Source: Gracilaria domingensis (taxonomy: Eukaryota; Rhodophyta; Florideophyceae; Gracilariales; Gracilariaceae). Taken from it: a stretch of DNA of 64,000 nt. Under the pieces are notes generated by a model. That model worked only from the letters and a program-made list of their open reading frames with translations, was not told the DNA's origin and ran no database searches. Numbering within the stretch: the stretch's first letter is position 1; the number at the start of each line of letters is the position of its first letter. Where the stretch lies: the NCBI GenBank assembly GCA_022539475.1, contig VCMS01000253.1, positions 1-64,000 of the forward strand. Reading direction: 5' to 3'. Positions 9,914-21,460 of the stretch are shown in pieces. The translations under genes were made by a program, and so were the position numbers.

Positions 9914-11231
9914 TTACTTCTCCAATAGATGCCGAGTCTGGGGTCTAGGATGCTTTCCGAGTGCACACAAGTACCTCTTGAGGTTGACCCGTGGTTCGAG
10001 CTTGACGATACCCGCACACACAAGAAGTGCAACGAATAGGGTGTTTGTAAGAAGAGGGGGGATGCCTCTGTACATACGAAAGGCTGATGGTTCTAGCGAC
10101 TCAGAAAGCGTGTGGGCGAAGAATACTAGGACCACTCTGTTGAAAAACATTCTGATGGAGAGCAATACATCATGGAAAAAGAGAGACTTTCTGAACGAGT
10201 GTGGGACACAACCGATGTAGAGACAGAGCCTTTCCCATCGAGTTCCTTCGCGGTGCGAGAGGGGTACAATGTTGTTAAATGTATTGCCTGTAGATTATAA
10301 GATAGAGAGTGCGTTCACGACGATAGTGAACAGCCCGAATAGAAATCCACCTGGAAAAAAAGCTATAGAGGCCGTTCTGACAGAATCAATAAGATTGGAC
10401 GGGGATGGACGGAGATGATAGGTGACGAAGATGGAGAGATTGAGAGCGAAAAGGCAACCGACTGCTATACCCAAGTATTTATTCCTCAATATGGAGGAGG
10501 TGCTCGTCATGTGCGAAGGAATCATCGGTCCGAGAGCTAGGGTACCGTATCTTGCGGCATGTAGGGAAAAGGCGAGGTCGAAGAGAATAATGTGTAACAT
10601 GGTCTCCAGAATGCTATAGAGAATGGTGAAACCTAGCTGAGCATAGCGAGAGGAGCGCTTGAATAGAAGGGCTTGGGCCAAGACGGGCTTAATGATACCG
10701 TTAAGCGCGCCTATGGCTACCGTTAACAATGAAGCAATTAACACCATTGGAGGTGGCGAAAGCATGCTGAGAGGATTCCGAGAGTAGAATCTTGACTGAT
10801 ACATATAATTTGAAAGCTCTGGGAGATTTCGAATAGCGTGAGTAAAGGGTGGGTGCTCCAGAATACTTTCGTGACGGGGTGTGTCATGTAGTATTTCATA
10901 GAGGTCATTGAGCTCATTCTGCAGTGCGGTAGTGATGAGAGTTTTGCACCCCACGAATGTGAGCTTCTTCAGCATCGAGGTCGTACTGTAACTGAAGGCA
11001 GTTGTTGAAAGTGATGTACGTTGCATGTGGGAAAGCATCCAGCTGGATACGTACAGAACGCAGTCGATTGTTTAGCGGGATTTCCCGTACTTGGTGTGTA
11101 TTGCGAAAGACCATTGCGGAACAGTTTCGTTTTCGAATTCGTAACAAAGGAGAAAAGGGGGCTTTGGATGGCTGTAGAGATGCGGTAAATTTATTTGTTA
11201 GAACTTGGACTGTTTGTGAGTTACAATACAT
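9914..11231 (-). CDS. Multi-pass membrane protein, unknown
   Basis: Three overlapping or adjacent minus-strand open frames (11231-10914, 11038-10295, 10220-9914) together look like one membrane protein of roughly 400 residues, interrupted by one frame change near 10920 and by a stop or intron near 10295. About five hydrophobic segments are seen, for example MVLIASLLTVAIGALNGII, LETMLHIILFDLAFSL, GCLFALNLSIFVTYHL, FLFGLFTIVVNALSIL and PPLLTNTLFVALLVCAGIV. A soluble N-terminal region of about 150 residues precedes them. A late REGTRWERL box followed by a His-containing helix vaguely recalls MBOAT-type acyltransferases (wax synthase group), but I would not rely on that. It lies convergent to the oxygenase gene. 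Confidence 0.45.
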
Positions 11232-11584
11232 AGGAAAACAGCTCTACTATTACGATTCTTTAAAAGTGGAGGCTACTGACATGTAGAGAACATGGTTTTC
11301 ATAAACGATTGATTAGACTGGTTGCTTTCATACAACACTATGAGACGAGAAAGTGATATACGTAAGGAATGAGGTACATGGATGATGAAGAATTGGTAAT
11401 ATGAAGAGGGGGAGACGGTTGAAAACTGGGGAATTGGGCTAGAATTTATGAAATTATTTTTGAGAAACAACTTGTTTCACAGGGATAAGAACGGTTTCTA
11501 GACAGTGGTGGTGAAAGCGCGTACATAAATGACAGTGTTTTCGCCCCTTGATAAGTTCACGGAGCGCCTACGCACGAATAGAGT

Positions 11585-11723
11585 TTCGTCATCTCCCTTT
11601 TCGGATCCCTTCCGTTTCGGATCCCTTCCGTTTCCGTTCCCCTCCGTTCCCGTTCCCTTCCGTCCCTTGTCGTTTCCTTTCCCTTCTTCCTGCCGATACG
11701 TTCCCGCTCATTGAAATCTGATC
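11585..11723 (+). promoter_or_regulatory. Pyrimidine-rich leader with short repeats
   Basis: A T/C tract with repeated cttccgtttcggatccc and ccttccgttcccgttccc units ends just before ATG 11724. Such tracts are common in core promoters and 5' leaders of compact eukaryotic genes, so it supports 11724 as a real start. Confidence 0.45.
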
Positions 11724-12547
11724 ATGAGCGGCAAGTCTTATTCGAACGTGAAGTGGCCGTGGGATCCCAGCGATGGGGAGAGGTCTCATAAGAAGATTAA
11801 GAGATTTTTTGCGGAGGAAGATGAAGGGGAGGACAAAGATGATCTGGACTGGTGGTCGATGGCGATGTTGGGGTGCGCAGGGGCGATGGGGACCTGCATT
11901 GGTGAGGACGTTCGTCGACTGACGAAGAAGGTCACAGGATTTGTTGCTAGGGAGCTAAGGGGATTGAAGGATGGGCAAAAAAAGTTGATGGGTCGAGTGC
12001 AGGAGCTGGAGGGGAAGCTGAAGGATCTCAGGGAGAAGCGGGAGGATGTACGTCAAGTCCGAGATACTCCGGTGACTCCTGCGCTGAGGATTGTGAACAG
12101 GGTCGGGGTCGGGGTCGGGGTCGATGGGGCTAGTGTGGATGCAGATGAGGATGTGAGGGACTTTGTGCCGGCTACGGAGAGTGTGGGTGAGGATGAACTT
12201 GTGGCGGGTAACGAAGGAAAGAAGAGGGGCCGAAAGAGAAAGTAAGGGGAGAAGAGGACAAGTGTGGCGAGGAAACTAGAGGTAGAGCAGGATGAAGTGA
12301 GGCAGAAGGTTGGAAAGGAGAAGGAGAAGATGGAGAAAAAGAAGAAGAATAGGGTTGGGTTCAGGTGTGTTCCGAAGCCGGTGTGGAATGGAAGCAGCGT
12401 TGTGGGATATCAGGAGAAGTGAAGCTGGAAGGATGTGCAGGAAGAGTAAAAAGAGGAGGAAGGGGGGATGATGTGGCGAAAGGGTTTGGGCCGTTGTCTT
12501 TCGGAGATGCGGAGATAGAGGAGGGTGGTGGCGGTGGGCTCTTGTAA
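11724..12547 (+). CDS. Basic coiled-coil protein, interrupted
   Basis: The first 173 codons start MSGKSYSNVKWPWDPSDG. They include a short hydrophobic segment (WWSMAMLGCAGAMGTCIG) and a long amphipathic coiled coil (about residues 70-115, KKLMGRVQELEGKLKDLREK), and end in KKRGRKRK. After a TAA at 12243-12245 the same frame stays open with Lys/Glu-rich coiled-coil sequence to about 12420. A shifted frame then continues to a Gly-rich end at 12547 (GFGPLSFGDAEIEE). So the gene is probably longer than its first ORF and is broken or spliced. The family is not recognised. Helical charged proteins like this are common in transposon cargo. Confidence 0.45.
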
Positions 12548-13144
12548 GTAGAATGCAACTTGAAATGGTATGGGGTTGGCGAGATGCATGCGCGCGGTTC
12601 CATAAGATGAATGTTGTACTAGGTAGTCGTAGTAATGATGACTATTCTAGAATATTTGCAGAAAATTAGCGAACGTAAATATGGCGCAACAGGTGGACAT
12701 CACATGATGTCCTCAGACGAAGACAAATAATACGTCTGATACTTTCATTTCGTGAACATGTAATAGCAATCGTGGCGTACGTTAACTGTTCTGCATTGAA
12801 TGGAGAAAAAGCCCTAGTACATGAAAGCGTAGTATACAAAAAAGTGAAATTAATTGCTTGCACATAGCCCTATACGCAATTTTTGCAGATTTTTTGACTA
12901 ATCTCGTCCCATAATCGTGTTCTAGTGCACCTAATTAGCAAAACGAGAACACAGACGATGTTGTGCTGTAATCGTTGAGAAAAGGGTTCGACTATCTCAA
13001 ACCGTTAGTGCGTTCAACAGCTACGATTTGATTTAGTTTACAAATGAGTGGCAATGAACGGCCTCGATCAGCTGCTGAAGACATGTTCACGATGAGCGAT
13101 CATAAGCGGATACTCAGGGCACAAATTGTGCACTGAGTACAGTA
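12548..13144. other. No gene seen
   Basis: AT-rich sequence with only short overlapping ORFs on both strands. I see no motif, hairpin or repeat of note before the MITE that starts at 13145. Confidence 0.5.
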
Positions 13145-13550
13145 CAAATACTTTTTGGAAAAGGGGAGTGCAATTTGAGCCTGATTGGCGCTCGTGGATG
13201 ATACTAGATGTCAGATGGACTTCATTTGGCCCAAGTGCGATGTTCGTTCGCAGCTCAATTTCGAGTTGTGCAAATAGAGGACATGCGCCACACCGATGGA
13301 GGGCATTATGACTGCCAGAGATACACTTTGCACTCCATCTGCGTCGAAATTGCTCACATGTTGCACCCCGCGTTGTCAGGTTGCACTCCAACGGCACTCC
13401 GAATAATGAAATAAACTATTAAAAAAATTGATTGCCGTTGGATAGGTGTCCAAATCGAAGGCGAATGGCGCGCACAGAAAGTGCACTCGGAGATTTAGCA
13501 GAGCGAAATTTGCACTCCAAATGCGCGCACAAAAATGAAAAATATTCTTC
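13145..13550 (-). mobile_element. 406-bp MITE, copy 1
   Basis: Non-coding repeat rich in the motif TTTGCACTCCA and its complement TGGAGTGCAAA. The whole length is matched in inverted orientation by 22258-22665 (408 bp). Ends are of the form (C/G)AAGAAATT, degenerate here, flanked on both sides by TA (13143-13144 and 13551-13552). This suggests a Tc1/mariner-type MITE with TA target duplication. No coding capacity. The multiple GCACTCC dyads inside may be transposase-binding sites. Confidence 0.75.
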
Positions 13551-13758
13551 TACGGTATCCGGACCTAGGTTTTCATGAGAGACTTGCCGAAGTCTGCTGT
13601 GTAGATAGATATTGTAGTCAGATTCTTTTGGTAATTAAGGTCCTGTTTAAGGCTTTACATTCCTGGAAAATGGCGACCGGACAACCGTCCGGTTAAAACT
13701 CTATTTCCAACCGCTGGTCCTGTACGACCTATGGTTGATGCAATTTTTGCTTCTGACA
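13551..13758. other. Short inverted repeat in spacer
   Basis: Contains the hairpin accggacaa/ccgtccggt (about 13676-13694). Nothing else is seen. Confidence 0.4.
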
Positions 13759-14155
13759 GACCCTATAAGAAATTTTTTCAATTTTGGGGATCTAAAATGA
13801 ACGAATTTTGATGTGCTGGACCCTCACATTACACTCGTTCAGACTTCCACGCGACCTCCATTTTGAAAGGGTGCTTATTAAATTTTCAATTTTTTCAATT
13901 TTGTGAGTGTCATTGGATGATGCATTGTGGTTCTCGTTGCACGTTATGCTTTTGTGAGCGTGATGTACCACCAACACTATCCTTCAACATTCTATCAATA
14001 TTCTTATCGCCTTCCCTTTTGACACCCTAGATGGGGCCGTATGGCGCGATTTTATTGATCCATTCCACTACCAAGCGCGCTCCAAATTTTGAAAAAGCGT
14101 CCAATTAATATCCGGGAGTGCTGCACCAGCGGCAAAAATTTTTTATATGGAGAGG
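13759..14155 (+). repeat. About 395-bp direct repeat, copy 1
   Basis: Matched in the same orientation 743 bp downstream (14502-14893), with shared landmarks gaccctataagaaa, gatgtgctggaccctcac, atggggccgtatggcgcgat and gcggcaaaaatt. Divergence is high, roughly a fifth to a quarter by eye. The two copies flank about 345 bp of unique DNA, so this could be a miniature LTR-type element (TRIM) or an old segmental duplication. No coding content. Confidence 0.7.
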
Positions 14156-14501
14156 TCGTAACTCAATATCTGCAATTGATTATATCAATGATAGGCTTGG
14201 CGCGACGGGACTTGAAAGCCACAAACGCATTTGCGACTATCCCTGTGTTTGGAGTGTAGGACCAGTTCCGAGAAAAACATAACGGTATGGTCACAGGCGA
14301 GTGCGGAAGTCGGGCGATATACAGCGCTAATCAAAAGCCAACAACGGCATCTGGAGGAATGATTGAAAGCGCAGTATGTCGTGGAAGTACTAGTGGAAGA
14401 ATCGCCGCCGTCTACCATGACAATACACCCCTGTTTTCGGCAAACAAATTTACCCTAGTAAAACGGTCTAGAGAGTTCGCGTTAACAATGCTTTTGAGAG
14501 G

Positions 14502-14893
14502 GACCTTATAAGAAAATTGTTCAAACTTTTGAACGTAATATGAAGGAAGTTTGATGTGCCGGACCCTCATACTACACTGTTTCAGCTTTCCACGTGACCT
14601 TCTTTTTGACACGGTGCACATTAAATTTCTAATTTTATGAGTTTCAATGGAGGGTGTATTATGGTTGTTCATGCTGCACGTTATGCTATTGTGAATGTTA
14701 TTTATCACCAAACCTATCCTTCAGCAGTCCTTCCATATTCTGTTGCCTTCCCTTTTAAGACCCTACATGGGGCCGTATGACGCGATTTTATTGGTCCATT
14801 TCACTACTAAGCGCGCTTCAATTTTTGAAGAAGCGTCCTATTAATATCCGCTCGTGCTCTCCAAACGGCAAAAATTGCTTATAGGGGGAAGTC
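14502..14893 (+). repeat. About 395-bp direct repeat, copy 2
   Basis: Partner of the repeat at 13759-14155, colinear over its full length. The spacer between the two (14156-14501) contains no recognisable gene. Confidence 0.7.
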
Positions 14894-15038
14894 TTTCATA
14901 TTGTCTTTGAAATGTATTTCAACGCCGAAGTGAGGGGCGAGGACCGAATTTCCAGCCATAAGACCTCACCTCCAAGAATGATGATTTTACTGAGCTTAAT
15001 AAGAGTTAATGTAATTACTCTACTACAGTCAGAAGACC

Positions 15039-15827
15039 GTGGATGGTTCCTTTCTAGGGATTTCAAGTTCACTTCTAGAACGCCTCAATTATTGGTACGC
15101 TCTTACAGGGGATCTTGAAAACAGTATTGAGGGCCTTTCATCTCTTGTCGTTGGCAAACCTATCAATCACGTCCTCCCAATAACTTTTGCATCCAGTGAA
15201 GAAACTACAAAACGATCTTCAATGTCTCGGATGGCAATACTCTGTTATAGTCTGAGTGTAAAAGCGATAAACACCCCTTCGGAAAGAGAAAGACAAGTAG
15301 CCCATTTTATGTCCATGGTCGCCAGGCAAGCATTTCTTCAGCCGATGACGATATATGAAATATTGTCCATGATGATAGCTATAGTACATCCACTCACACG
15401 TAACATGAGGAAATCACAACTGTTTGCCAAAATACATCAAACGCAGCAGCGTGTAAACGATTGTATGAATACGCTTTCATCACCAAATGGGGAAGCAAGT
15501 GAAGAGGAGCAGAGCGAACGAAGGAAAATTGAGCCTTTGCAACACTTGCATAAAGCATCTCTTACATCTCGGGTAATGAAACCTCTTGCTAGTACCGCGG
15601 GGATTAGAGAAGGAAGGTTTAATGAAGCACAGGTATTGCAAGCACTGCCAGCCTTCTTTGACCACCATGACGCAAATAACGTAGCTTACTTTGCGTCCCA
15701 TTGCTCCTCATACACTGGATTCCAATACAGGGTGGATTTTATACAAACTGAGTGCTTGGTAGGCTCTCTAATTGAACGTCCTGTGGCAGATTCTCCAGAT
15801 GCTCCTTTGCGCGTGGCGCGAATATGA
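15039..15827 (+). CDS. Unknown 262-residue protein
   Basis: Uninterrupted ORF with an even, protein-like composition and several predicted helices (for example QVAHFMSMVARQAFLQPMTI, KIHQTQQRVNDCMNTL). There is no signal peptide, membrane span or motif I recognise. The first ATG may not be the true start, because the first 40 residues are less convincing than the part after MSRMAILCYSL (about 15222). The gene lies between two repeat-rich stretches with no partner gene nearby. It may be a host gene or a transposon-borne one. Confidence 0.45.
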   Translation: MDGSFLGISSSLLERLNYWYALTGDLENSIEGLSSLVVGKPINHVLPITFASSEETTKRSSMSRMAILCYSLSVKAINTPSERERQVAHFMSMVARQAFLQPMTIYEILSMMIAIVHPLTRNMRKSQLFAKIHQTQQRVNDCMNTLSSPNGEASEEEQSERRKIEPLQHLHKASLTSRVMKPLASTAGIREGRFNEAQVLQALPAFFDHHDANNVAYFASHCSSYTGFQYRVDFIQTECLVGSLIERPVADSPDAPLRVARI

Positions 15828-15949
15828 ACAAGCACTATGTCTGTGCAGTCGAAATGAGATCTATAACTGCTCTGAACACAATCAAAACTGCCCAAAAGAA
15901 TGGAGCAGACTCTAAGAAAATCATGTTTTGTCCGAAGGTGAGTACGGGT

Positions 15950-16060
15950 TGTGCACGGGTTTGTTTAGAAAATTGATATTCAATTACGAGGTGCGCAGGG
16001 CACGCGCACCGGATAGATTGCAAGTTTGAACACCCAAGTTTCTCAATAAACCCGTGCACA
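15950..16060. repeat. 111-bp hairpin/MITE-like element
   Basis: Terminal inverted repeats of about 25 bp (tgtgcacgggttt... and its complement at 16035-16060) with about four mismatches enclose about 60 bp. It is short enough to be a MITE or a structured 3' end. It lies 120 bp after the 262-residue ORF. Confidence 0.7.
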
Positions 16061-16421
16061 CCACGTATTTTCTCTTATGATTCTACTGGGGAGAGTATGC
16101 ACCAATTATTATACTGACCAACATCAGCCTTAATAAGATTTCTTCGCAACAATTTCATACCTATGCTCCTTCTACAGCCCAGGCAAAACTTGTTAGAGGA
16201 AAGGTTATATTGTTCCCATTAGATTTGCGATGAGAAGTAATCGTGTAATAAGTGTAGTATGACGAATGTCATTGAAAAGCAAGCAAGGCTTTTGCTCACT
16301 GATGTTTCCATGACTGCGATTTTTTGAAAAACTTAACTTCGTCAAAAGTGCCATGACATTTGTGAAAGCAAAAGAGCGGGAGAAACGCAACTTTAATGCA
16401 CGAAAGAAGCAACGAAGGAGG

Positions 16422-16870
16422 TTAAGAATCTAGAGGGCGACCCTCCAGAGCCCGAATGAACCGGCGGAGGATCCGAAGGATGCAAACTGTCACCGCATAA
16501 TTGATCCCTCTCGGGCGGTGCCTGTTGAGGAACTCTTCTACGCAGCGGTAAGCGTCCTGCCACCCCGCCAGATAGGTGCGCGTGAGGTGGAAAGACGCTC
16601 CCGCTAAAAAGCTCGGTAACGAACGGGCAGCCAGGCCCGTCACAGAGGGTGCCGCTACTTGATACTATGCTACAAACTCCAGCCTCTGCGCGTCTTTACT
16701 TTTCACGTCGGTACGTGTGCCACGGCACCTGGCGAAGCGTCATCGAACTAAGCGGCAGCAGGCGAAGCCGTACGAGGCGAAGCGGCAGCGGGCGAAACGG
16801 CAGTGGGGGGTGGAGAGAAAGCAGCATTAGGAGGATGAACGCAACCCGAAGGGATTACGGGGACCATGGT
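16422..16870 (-). other. GC-rich, coding-like fragment
   Basis: GC-rich island in AT-rich surroundings. On the minus strand, 16643-16422 encodes a protein-like 73-residue stretch (YLAGWQDAYRCVEEFLNR, ILRILRRFIRALEG). Upstream, a Pro/Ala/Ser-rich frame (16969-16748) is in another phase. It is probably a fragment of a gene, perhaps a retroelement gag, but there is no diagnostic motif. Confidence 0.3.
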
Positions 16871-18439
16871 GAGCGGCGGAAGTAGCACGCTCATACGGCG
16901 AAGTATAGTGGGGAATTCACTCGTGATATATGCGCTTGCAAACATTGACTTTGTTTGACGACACGTCACACCTCACGCCTCCCGGTCGCCAGTGCCTGGA
17001 TGATAGTCTTTTATCTGCTGCACCGTAAGCAACCGTAAGCAGAGGCCTCAAATAATTGGGGGCGCTTGAGAAAGATCTGGAAAGCTCTAAGTGTTCCTAG
17101 AAAATTCTTGAAAGCTCTGAAAGAGCCCGAGACGTCTCATCACCGCTTCTCAGCGTCAATATTTAAGATATTAGGCGCTTCTAGAAGTTACGTAACAATT
17201 TGTTAGAAGTCTTTATACTAGTCTAGAAATTCTAGAAGCTCCATAACAATTTTGTACAGAAGAATAGATTCCAGTAAGCTTCAGAGGAGGGCCTAGTAAG
17301 GGATTAATATGGCGACAAAATGTCTCAAAATCTCTTGTCAACTGCTTAGGGGTGCAAGAGCGTAGAAAAAGCATCTACGGTATTTTACCCTCAAACAAAA
17401 GCTATAATCGAGGCTAGAATCGTCTATGTAAGCTAAATGGTGGTAGAAAAACCCTATCTTCGGTCCTCTCCAACCACCCACCAACCCCCACACCCCCACA
17501 TGACCATCAACAACTGCTCGTCAACCTTCCCTTCAACCCTTTCCTTCTTCTTCTCTTTTGTGTGGTGGGCTTCCCTTAATCTTCTGCCCCGTTCTCTCAG
17601 CCGCTTGGTCGTTTCGGCCTTCCCTTCGTTTCTTTGCTTTTCGCCTACCCATGAGGATTGGCGCCCGATTTCCTATTAATCTTTTCAAGCTTAAGTCTGA
17701 AGTTCGGCACAAGCTTTAGACGTTGGTTTCCGAACTCGCGTCTGAAGTTTGGCGCGGATTTTAGCCGTTTCGTTTTTTGAATCTGTGTCTGAAGTTTGGC
17801 ACCAACCTTTACCGTTTATTATTCGGGCATCCATCCGGAGTTGTCGTGGGCTTTTGCCGCTAACACTTTTCTTGTTCTTTTTGTGCCTCAGTGCAAATTG
17901 CCATTCTTGGCTGGTACCCCCTGGCATTTCTGCTTTCTGTTGGGTTTACCACCACCCGTTTCATTGCTGTGGAACTAAAAAAATGAACGTCCACAATATT
18001 CCAATGAGAAAGGTTGATTTCATTTACCGCCTCATGATTAATCCATGTCAATGAGGTTTGATAAGGCCGAGTACCTAACGCAAAGTGTTCACACGCTCTT
18101 GCTCTGGAACTTACTTGGGTCGGGCTTGCTGCGGCAAATGGTAGCAATTGTGGGAGGGGAGAAAAGATATATGTAACTCTTGTAGAGATTCGTTTCTGCT
18201 TGAAAACCACGTATGGTTATACTTTGGTGGCAGTTGCGTAACGGGCGTTTACCTGGATTGGAAGGAGCGGTTCATATATACCATATGCCTATTACCCTCT
18301 ACTGAAAGGATCCAATGCATCTGATCTTCATTCGTGTGCTTCATTTTACAGTCTCAGTGAGGCACAGAAGTCCTTAGTGAAACTGAATGGAACTCTATCC
18401 CAGTGAAAATGATAGGGCCAACGGCGTTAGTATATTGGA
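16871..18439. other. No gene; short tandem repeats
   Basis: Holds a twofold imperfect repeat around 17178-17263 (ttctagaag..taacaattt), a C/A-rich then T/C-rich tract at 17455-17660, and three units of about 47 bp at 17692-17832 that each contain tctgaagtttggc. ORFs here are short and in low-complexity sequence. I credit none. Confidence 0.45.
17692..17832 (+). repeat. Three tandem units of about 47 bp
   Basis: tctgaag recurs at 17696, 17741 and 17788, each followed by (t/c)ggc(a/g)c and a ttta(g)ccgtt-like segment. The units are diverged. No function is evident. Confidence 0.6.
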
Positions 18440-18805
18440 ACTAGTGTCATTCCCAATCTTTCTACGACAGATATGCCAGGTGACCATCTGGGTGGTGTGT
18501 GTGAGCTTCATATCTGATATAGGGGTTCATGTGACTACGCTATGCCTGGTTTGGCACAATGTCGTATGTAATTCATATCTAAGTCAAACATGTGTCGCAT
18601 GAGTTTGTAATTCATGTCTAATGATTGAAAATGCAACGGAATAAGAAAGGGTAACTTTTTAGATTGGCATTGTGCCTGTTGTGTGGGAGTACCACCCGTA
18701 AACTAACCATGTCCATGCCTTTTAAGCAACAAAGATACGTCATAAATCAGATTATGGCCCAAGACAGGCACAGAATAAGTACTTGAACCCCTTCACCAGA
18801 CTTGG
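18440..18805 (+). repeat. Repeat family B, copy 1
   Basis: Found again in inverted orientation at about 55425-55830. Shared landmarks include ggtggtgtgtgtgagctt, tgactacgctatgc, ttttagattggcattgtgcc and acaaagatacgtcataaat. It is non-coding, strongly diverged and lies outside the Copia nest on both sides. Confidence 0.65.
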
Positions 18806-19499
18806 AAAGTACACATACCCCCCAAACGATCAGCAGGAAATTGTACTTATTCTTTTCTCAAGTTGCACTCCATGCAAGAGATTGTATCAGTTGTGATATA
18901 TCCTGGCTTTCGAGATGGGAACAGTGGTCTCTTCCTGGAACACACCAAACGTACTCGGCAATGTCGCCAATTGAGCAGGTGCTTCTTCTATGTCCATTAC
19001 TGAACTGAAACACTGAGTTCTTCTAGGAGCAATACGGTAGGGATCAATAAGAGATTTTCGACGTAAGAGAACACGGGTCTGTTTGAGCTATAGTGAGCAA
19101 GCAGAAGAGTATAAATACGGCCTTATTAGAAGAAACCTATCAAAAGTACCAAACATGCCATATTTGCAAAGTTATGTTAAACGACTGTAGGCATCCAGCA
19201 GTACCTTAAAGTCCTTATTGTGTCAACAAAAAAGTTTCATATGCCGAGACCATGCGGATCTAACTGCCTTCTTTCGGGCTATAATTTCCATCAATCGTAA
19301 TCCAAAATGAATGACAGCACCACCTCCCACAACGAGTATACTCCGCGAAAAGACATTTTCTGTGCTCGTTTCTGTCGGCACCAACTTTTTTCTCGAGCAG
19401 CAGCTTAATTCTCGACTGTAAGAGGCAGCATGCAGGAACGCTTAAGAAGAAGGACTTGTTCGGACTTAACGTTTGGTCCTCTTTCAGAACGCAAAGTTT
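18806..19499. other. No gene seen
   Basis: AT-rich spacer between repeat families B and C. A minus-strand ORF of 98 codons (19556-19260) has no recognisable feature. Confidence 0.4.
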
Positions 19500-19775
19500 C
19501 AATACGCACCCCATCCCAGCAATAACTCGCGCAACCATATTTATTTCGAATATCATACGATTTTCATTTCCTGCTCTGTCAATTTTTATTTGGCAAAGTC
19601 GTGCGTCGTTATGTCTTCATTGTTTCAGAATCCAAGGATAATCAATTGAAAACAATTTTCCAAAAATTTATCTATTGGAAATGACTTGAGTATCTCAGAA
19701 AAAGTGTTTAGATCCAGAAAAGCATACGAATATTCAATGACCGAAAGTTTTGCGTGGGCATCAGAGGTGTTGTCT
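19500..19775 (+). repeat. Repeat family C, copy 1
   Basis: Matches 54425-54690 in direct orientation: ttcgaatatcatacgatttt, tcgtgcgtcgttatgtcttc, gaaaagcatacgaatattca. It is a diverged non-coding repeat. The ORFs crossing it on either strand are not conserved between the copies. Confidence 0.65.
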
Positions 19776-19987
19776 AAATTGAGAGTTAATCTAATGAAAG
19801 AAATATGTTCTAAAAGCGCATCCGGCGTCAAATTCGTTTTTAGAGATATGCAGCACTGCGATGGTTTTGATTGGACCTTGCGCAAATTGTGACAAGTGTC
19901 AGGACAACGACCTGGAGATCTATGAGCGATTTCTTAGTTTAGATAGCCATCCAAATCGCTCGTTAAATCTGCTTGAGTTTGGCAAGG

Positions 19988-20440
19988 AGCCCAGAGAGGT
20001 GAATTGATGTGCGGATGATATCCTCCAGATAACCCATATTAGAATTACGAAACCTGAAAATGTCCATTTGAACTTCTTGAGATGTCTATATGATATACGT
20101 AAATGATGCTCAGATGATGCATGAAGTATAACCAAATGACAAACGCCCGATATGCATATGATGTACGAAGAGGTATCCAATGGATTTCATGATGTCCACG
20201 TGATGCACCGTGGATTTCCGGACATCCATGGGACATCTCTTCGTGCATGATATGAATGTATTTGGAATAGTTTTCGTACATCCAAAAGACATGTAAAGGG
20301 CACCAAGTTGGCGTATGCGACAGGGTACCCCAACATATCATTCGGGTATCCTGGATGCGCAGAAGATATCCAACTGATATCCCGTACGAGTCCCAAATTT
20401 TCATCCGATGGACATCCTCTGCACATCTCTTTATCCCATA
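19988..20440 (+). repeat. Repeat family A, intact copy (453 bp)
   Basis: Rich in gatgtcc/gatgatatcc motifs, with loosely inverted ends (gatgtgcggatgatatcc versus gatgtgcagaggatgtcc on the complement). It is colinear over its whole length with the second copy at 20876-21096 plus 53198-53436, which it proves to have been split by the Copia insertion. Confidence 0.8.
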
Positions 20441-20875
20441 GAGGAGTTTTGGTCGCTCCCCAGATGTGTTAGGTTTGGCCATTTGATAGGGTTGGGCTTT
20501 TTCCCGCACCGCTCAATGCTTAGGATTTTGAGACGAAAAGCTTATGTAGAGATGCTTTTACAAGATCTAATAAGCGCGGGGTTTCGATATTCAACAGTAC
20601 GAGTCCTATCACTGCTTCTTCATCATTGCCATCTGTCCTCTAAATTGCATTTCAAATGTGAAAACGGACAGAATACTGAAGCGGCATGATCCGATGATCA
20701 ACAGCGCTATCTTTTCGTAGCAGTTTCACAACCGCCATGATATGCGTGGACTACCATCAAGTCATCGTAGATTGTGATAAATGATTGGGATACCAGTAGC
20801 CATGAGCACAACTCCGTCAAATGACCAGTTCACAGAACCCGTGCATATACATTATTACTCAACCTTGAAATGCCA
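20441..20875. other. No gene seen
   Basis: Spacer between the two family-A repeats. One weak 93-codon ORF overlaps it; it is not credited. Confidence 0.45.
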
Positions 20876-21096
20876 TCCCAGCGAGGTGAATTGATGTCCG
20901 GATGATATCCCCGAGATGACGCAAATTAGAATTATGAAACCTGAAGATGTCCACTTGATGTGCTTAAGATGTTCATATGATATACGTAAATGATGCTCAG
21001 ATGATAAATGAAGTATATTCAAATGAGAACCGCCTGGTGTGCATATTATGTACGAAGAGATGTCCATTCGATTTTGTGATGTCCAGGTGCTGCACC
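20876..21096 (+). repeat. Repeat family A, left half of split copy
   Basis: Aligns to the first 220 bp of the intact family-A copy and stops exactly at gcacc (21092-21096), the target duplication at the 5' LTR. Confidence 0.8.
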
Positions 21097-21460
21097 TGTT
21101 GCAAGACTGTAACCGCGCACAAGATCCGAATCGGAGCCTTGCAGTCGTTTGTGACAGTGGGACAAACGGCTTGAGAGCACCACTGTCGTCAGAGCAGTAC
21201 AGCCATATGCTGTGCTTGTGCTGTCAGAGAGGTAGGTTCACATCGCAGCAACGTTCCAAATCTAGTCAATAAAACGCAAGCCCAAACGAATTTTTGAAGC
21301 AAACAAAGTCACAGAACCAAAACATTGAATGTGTTCTGTGACTATTGTGCTGGAAAATGGTAGGATAAAAGTAGTACGCGATCAGTAAACATCTATAGGG
21401 AGAGAAATCCTCTCCAACCTTCCTTGACTCGAGCCGAGACGCCTGTACTATCTTTGAATA
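21097..21460 (+). repeat. 5' LTR of Copia fossil
   Basis: Begins TGTTG and pairs over its length with 52833-53197. Shared blocks include ccttgcagtcgtttgtgaca, gcagcaacgttccaaatcta and gagagaaatcctctccaacc, the last two near the middle and the end. Confidence 0.9.

Noticed and set aside
17437-18054. ORFs in T/C-rich and C/A-rich tracts
   Set aside because: Low complexity with tandem repeats; no conserved or domain-like sequence.
20045-20509. 154-codon minus ORF in the family-A repeat
   Set aside because: It lies in a non-coding repeat whose second copy does not keep the frame.
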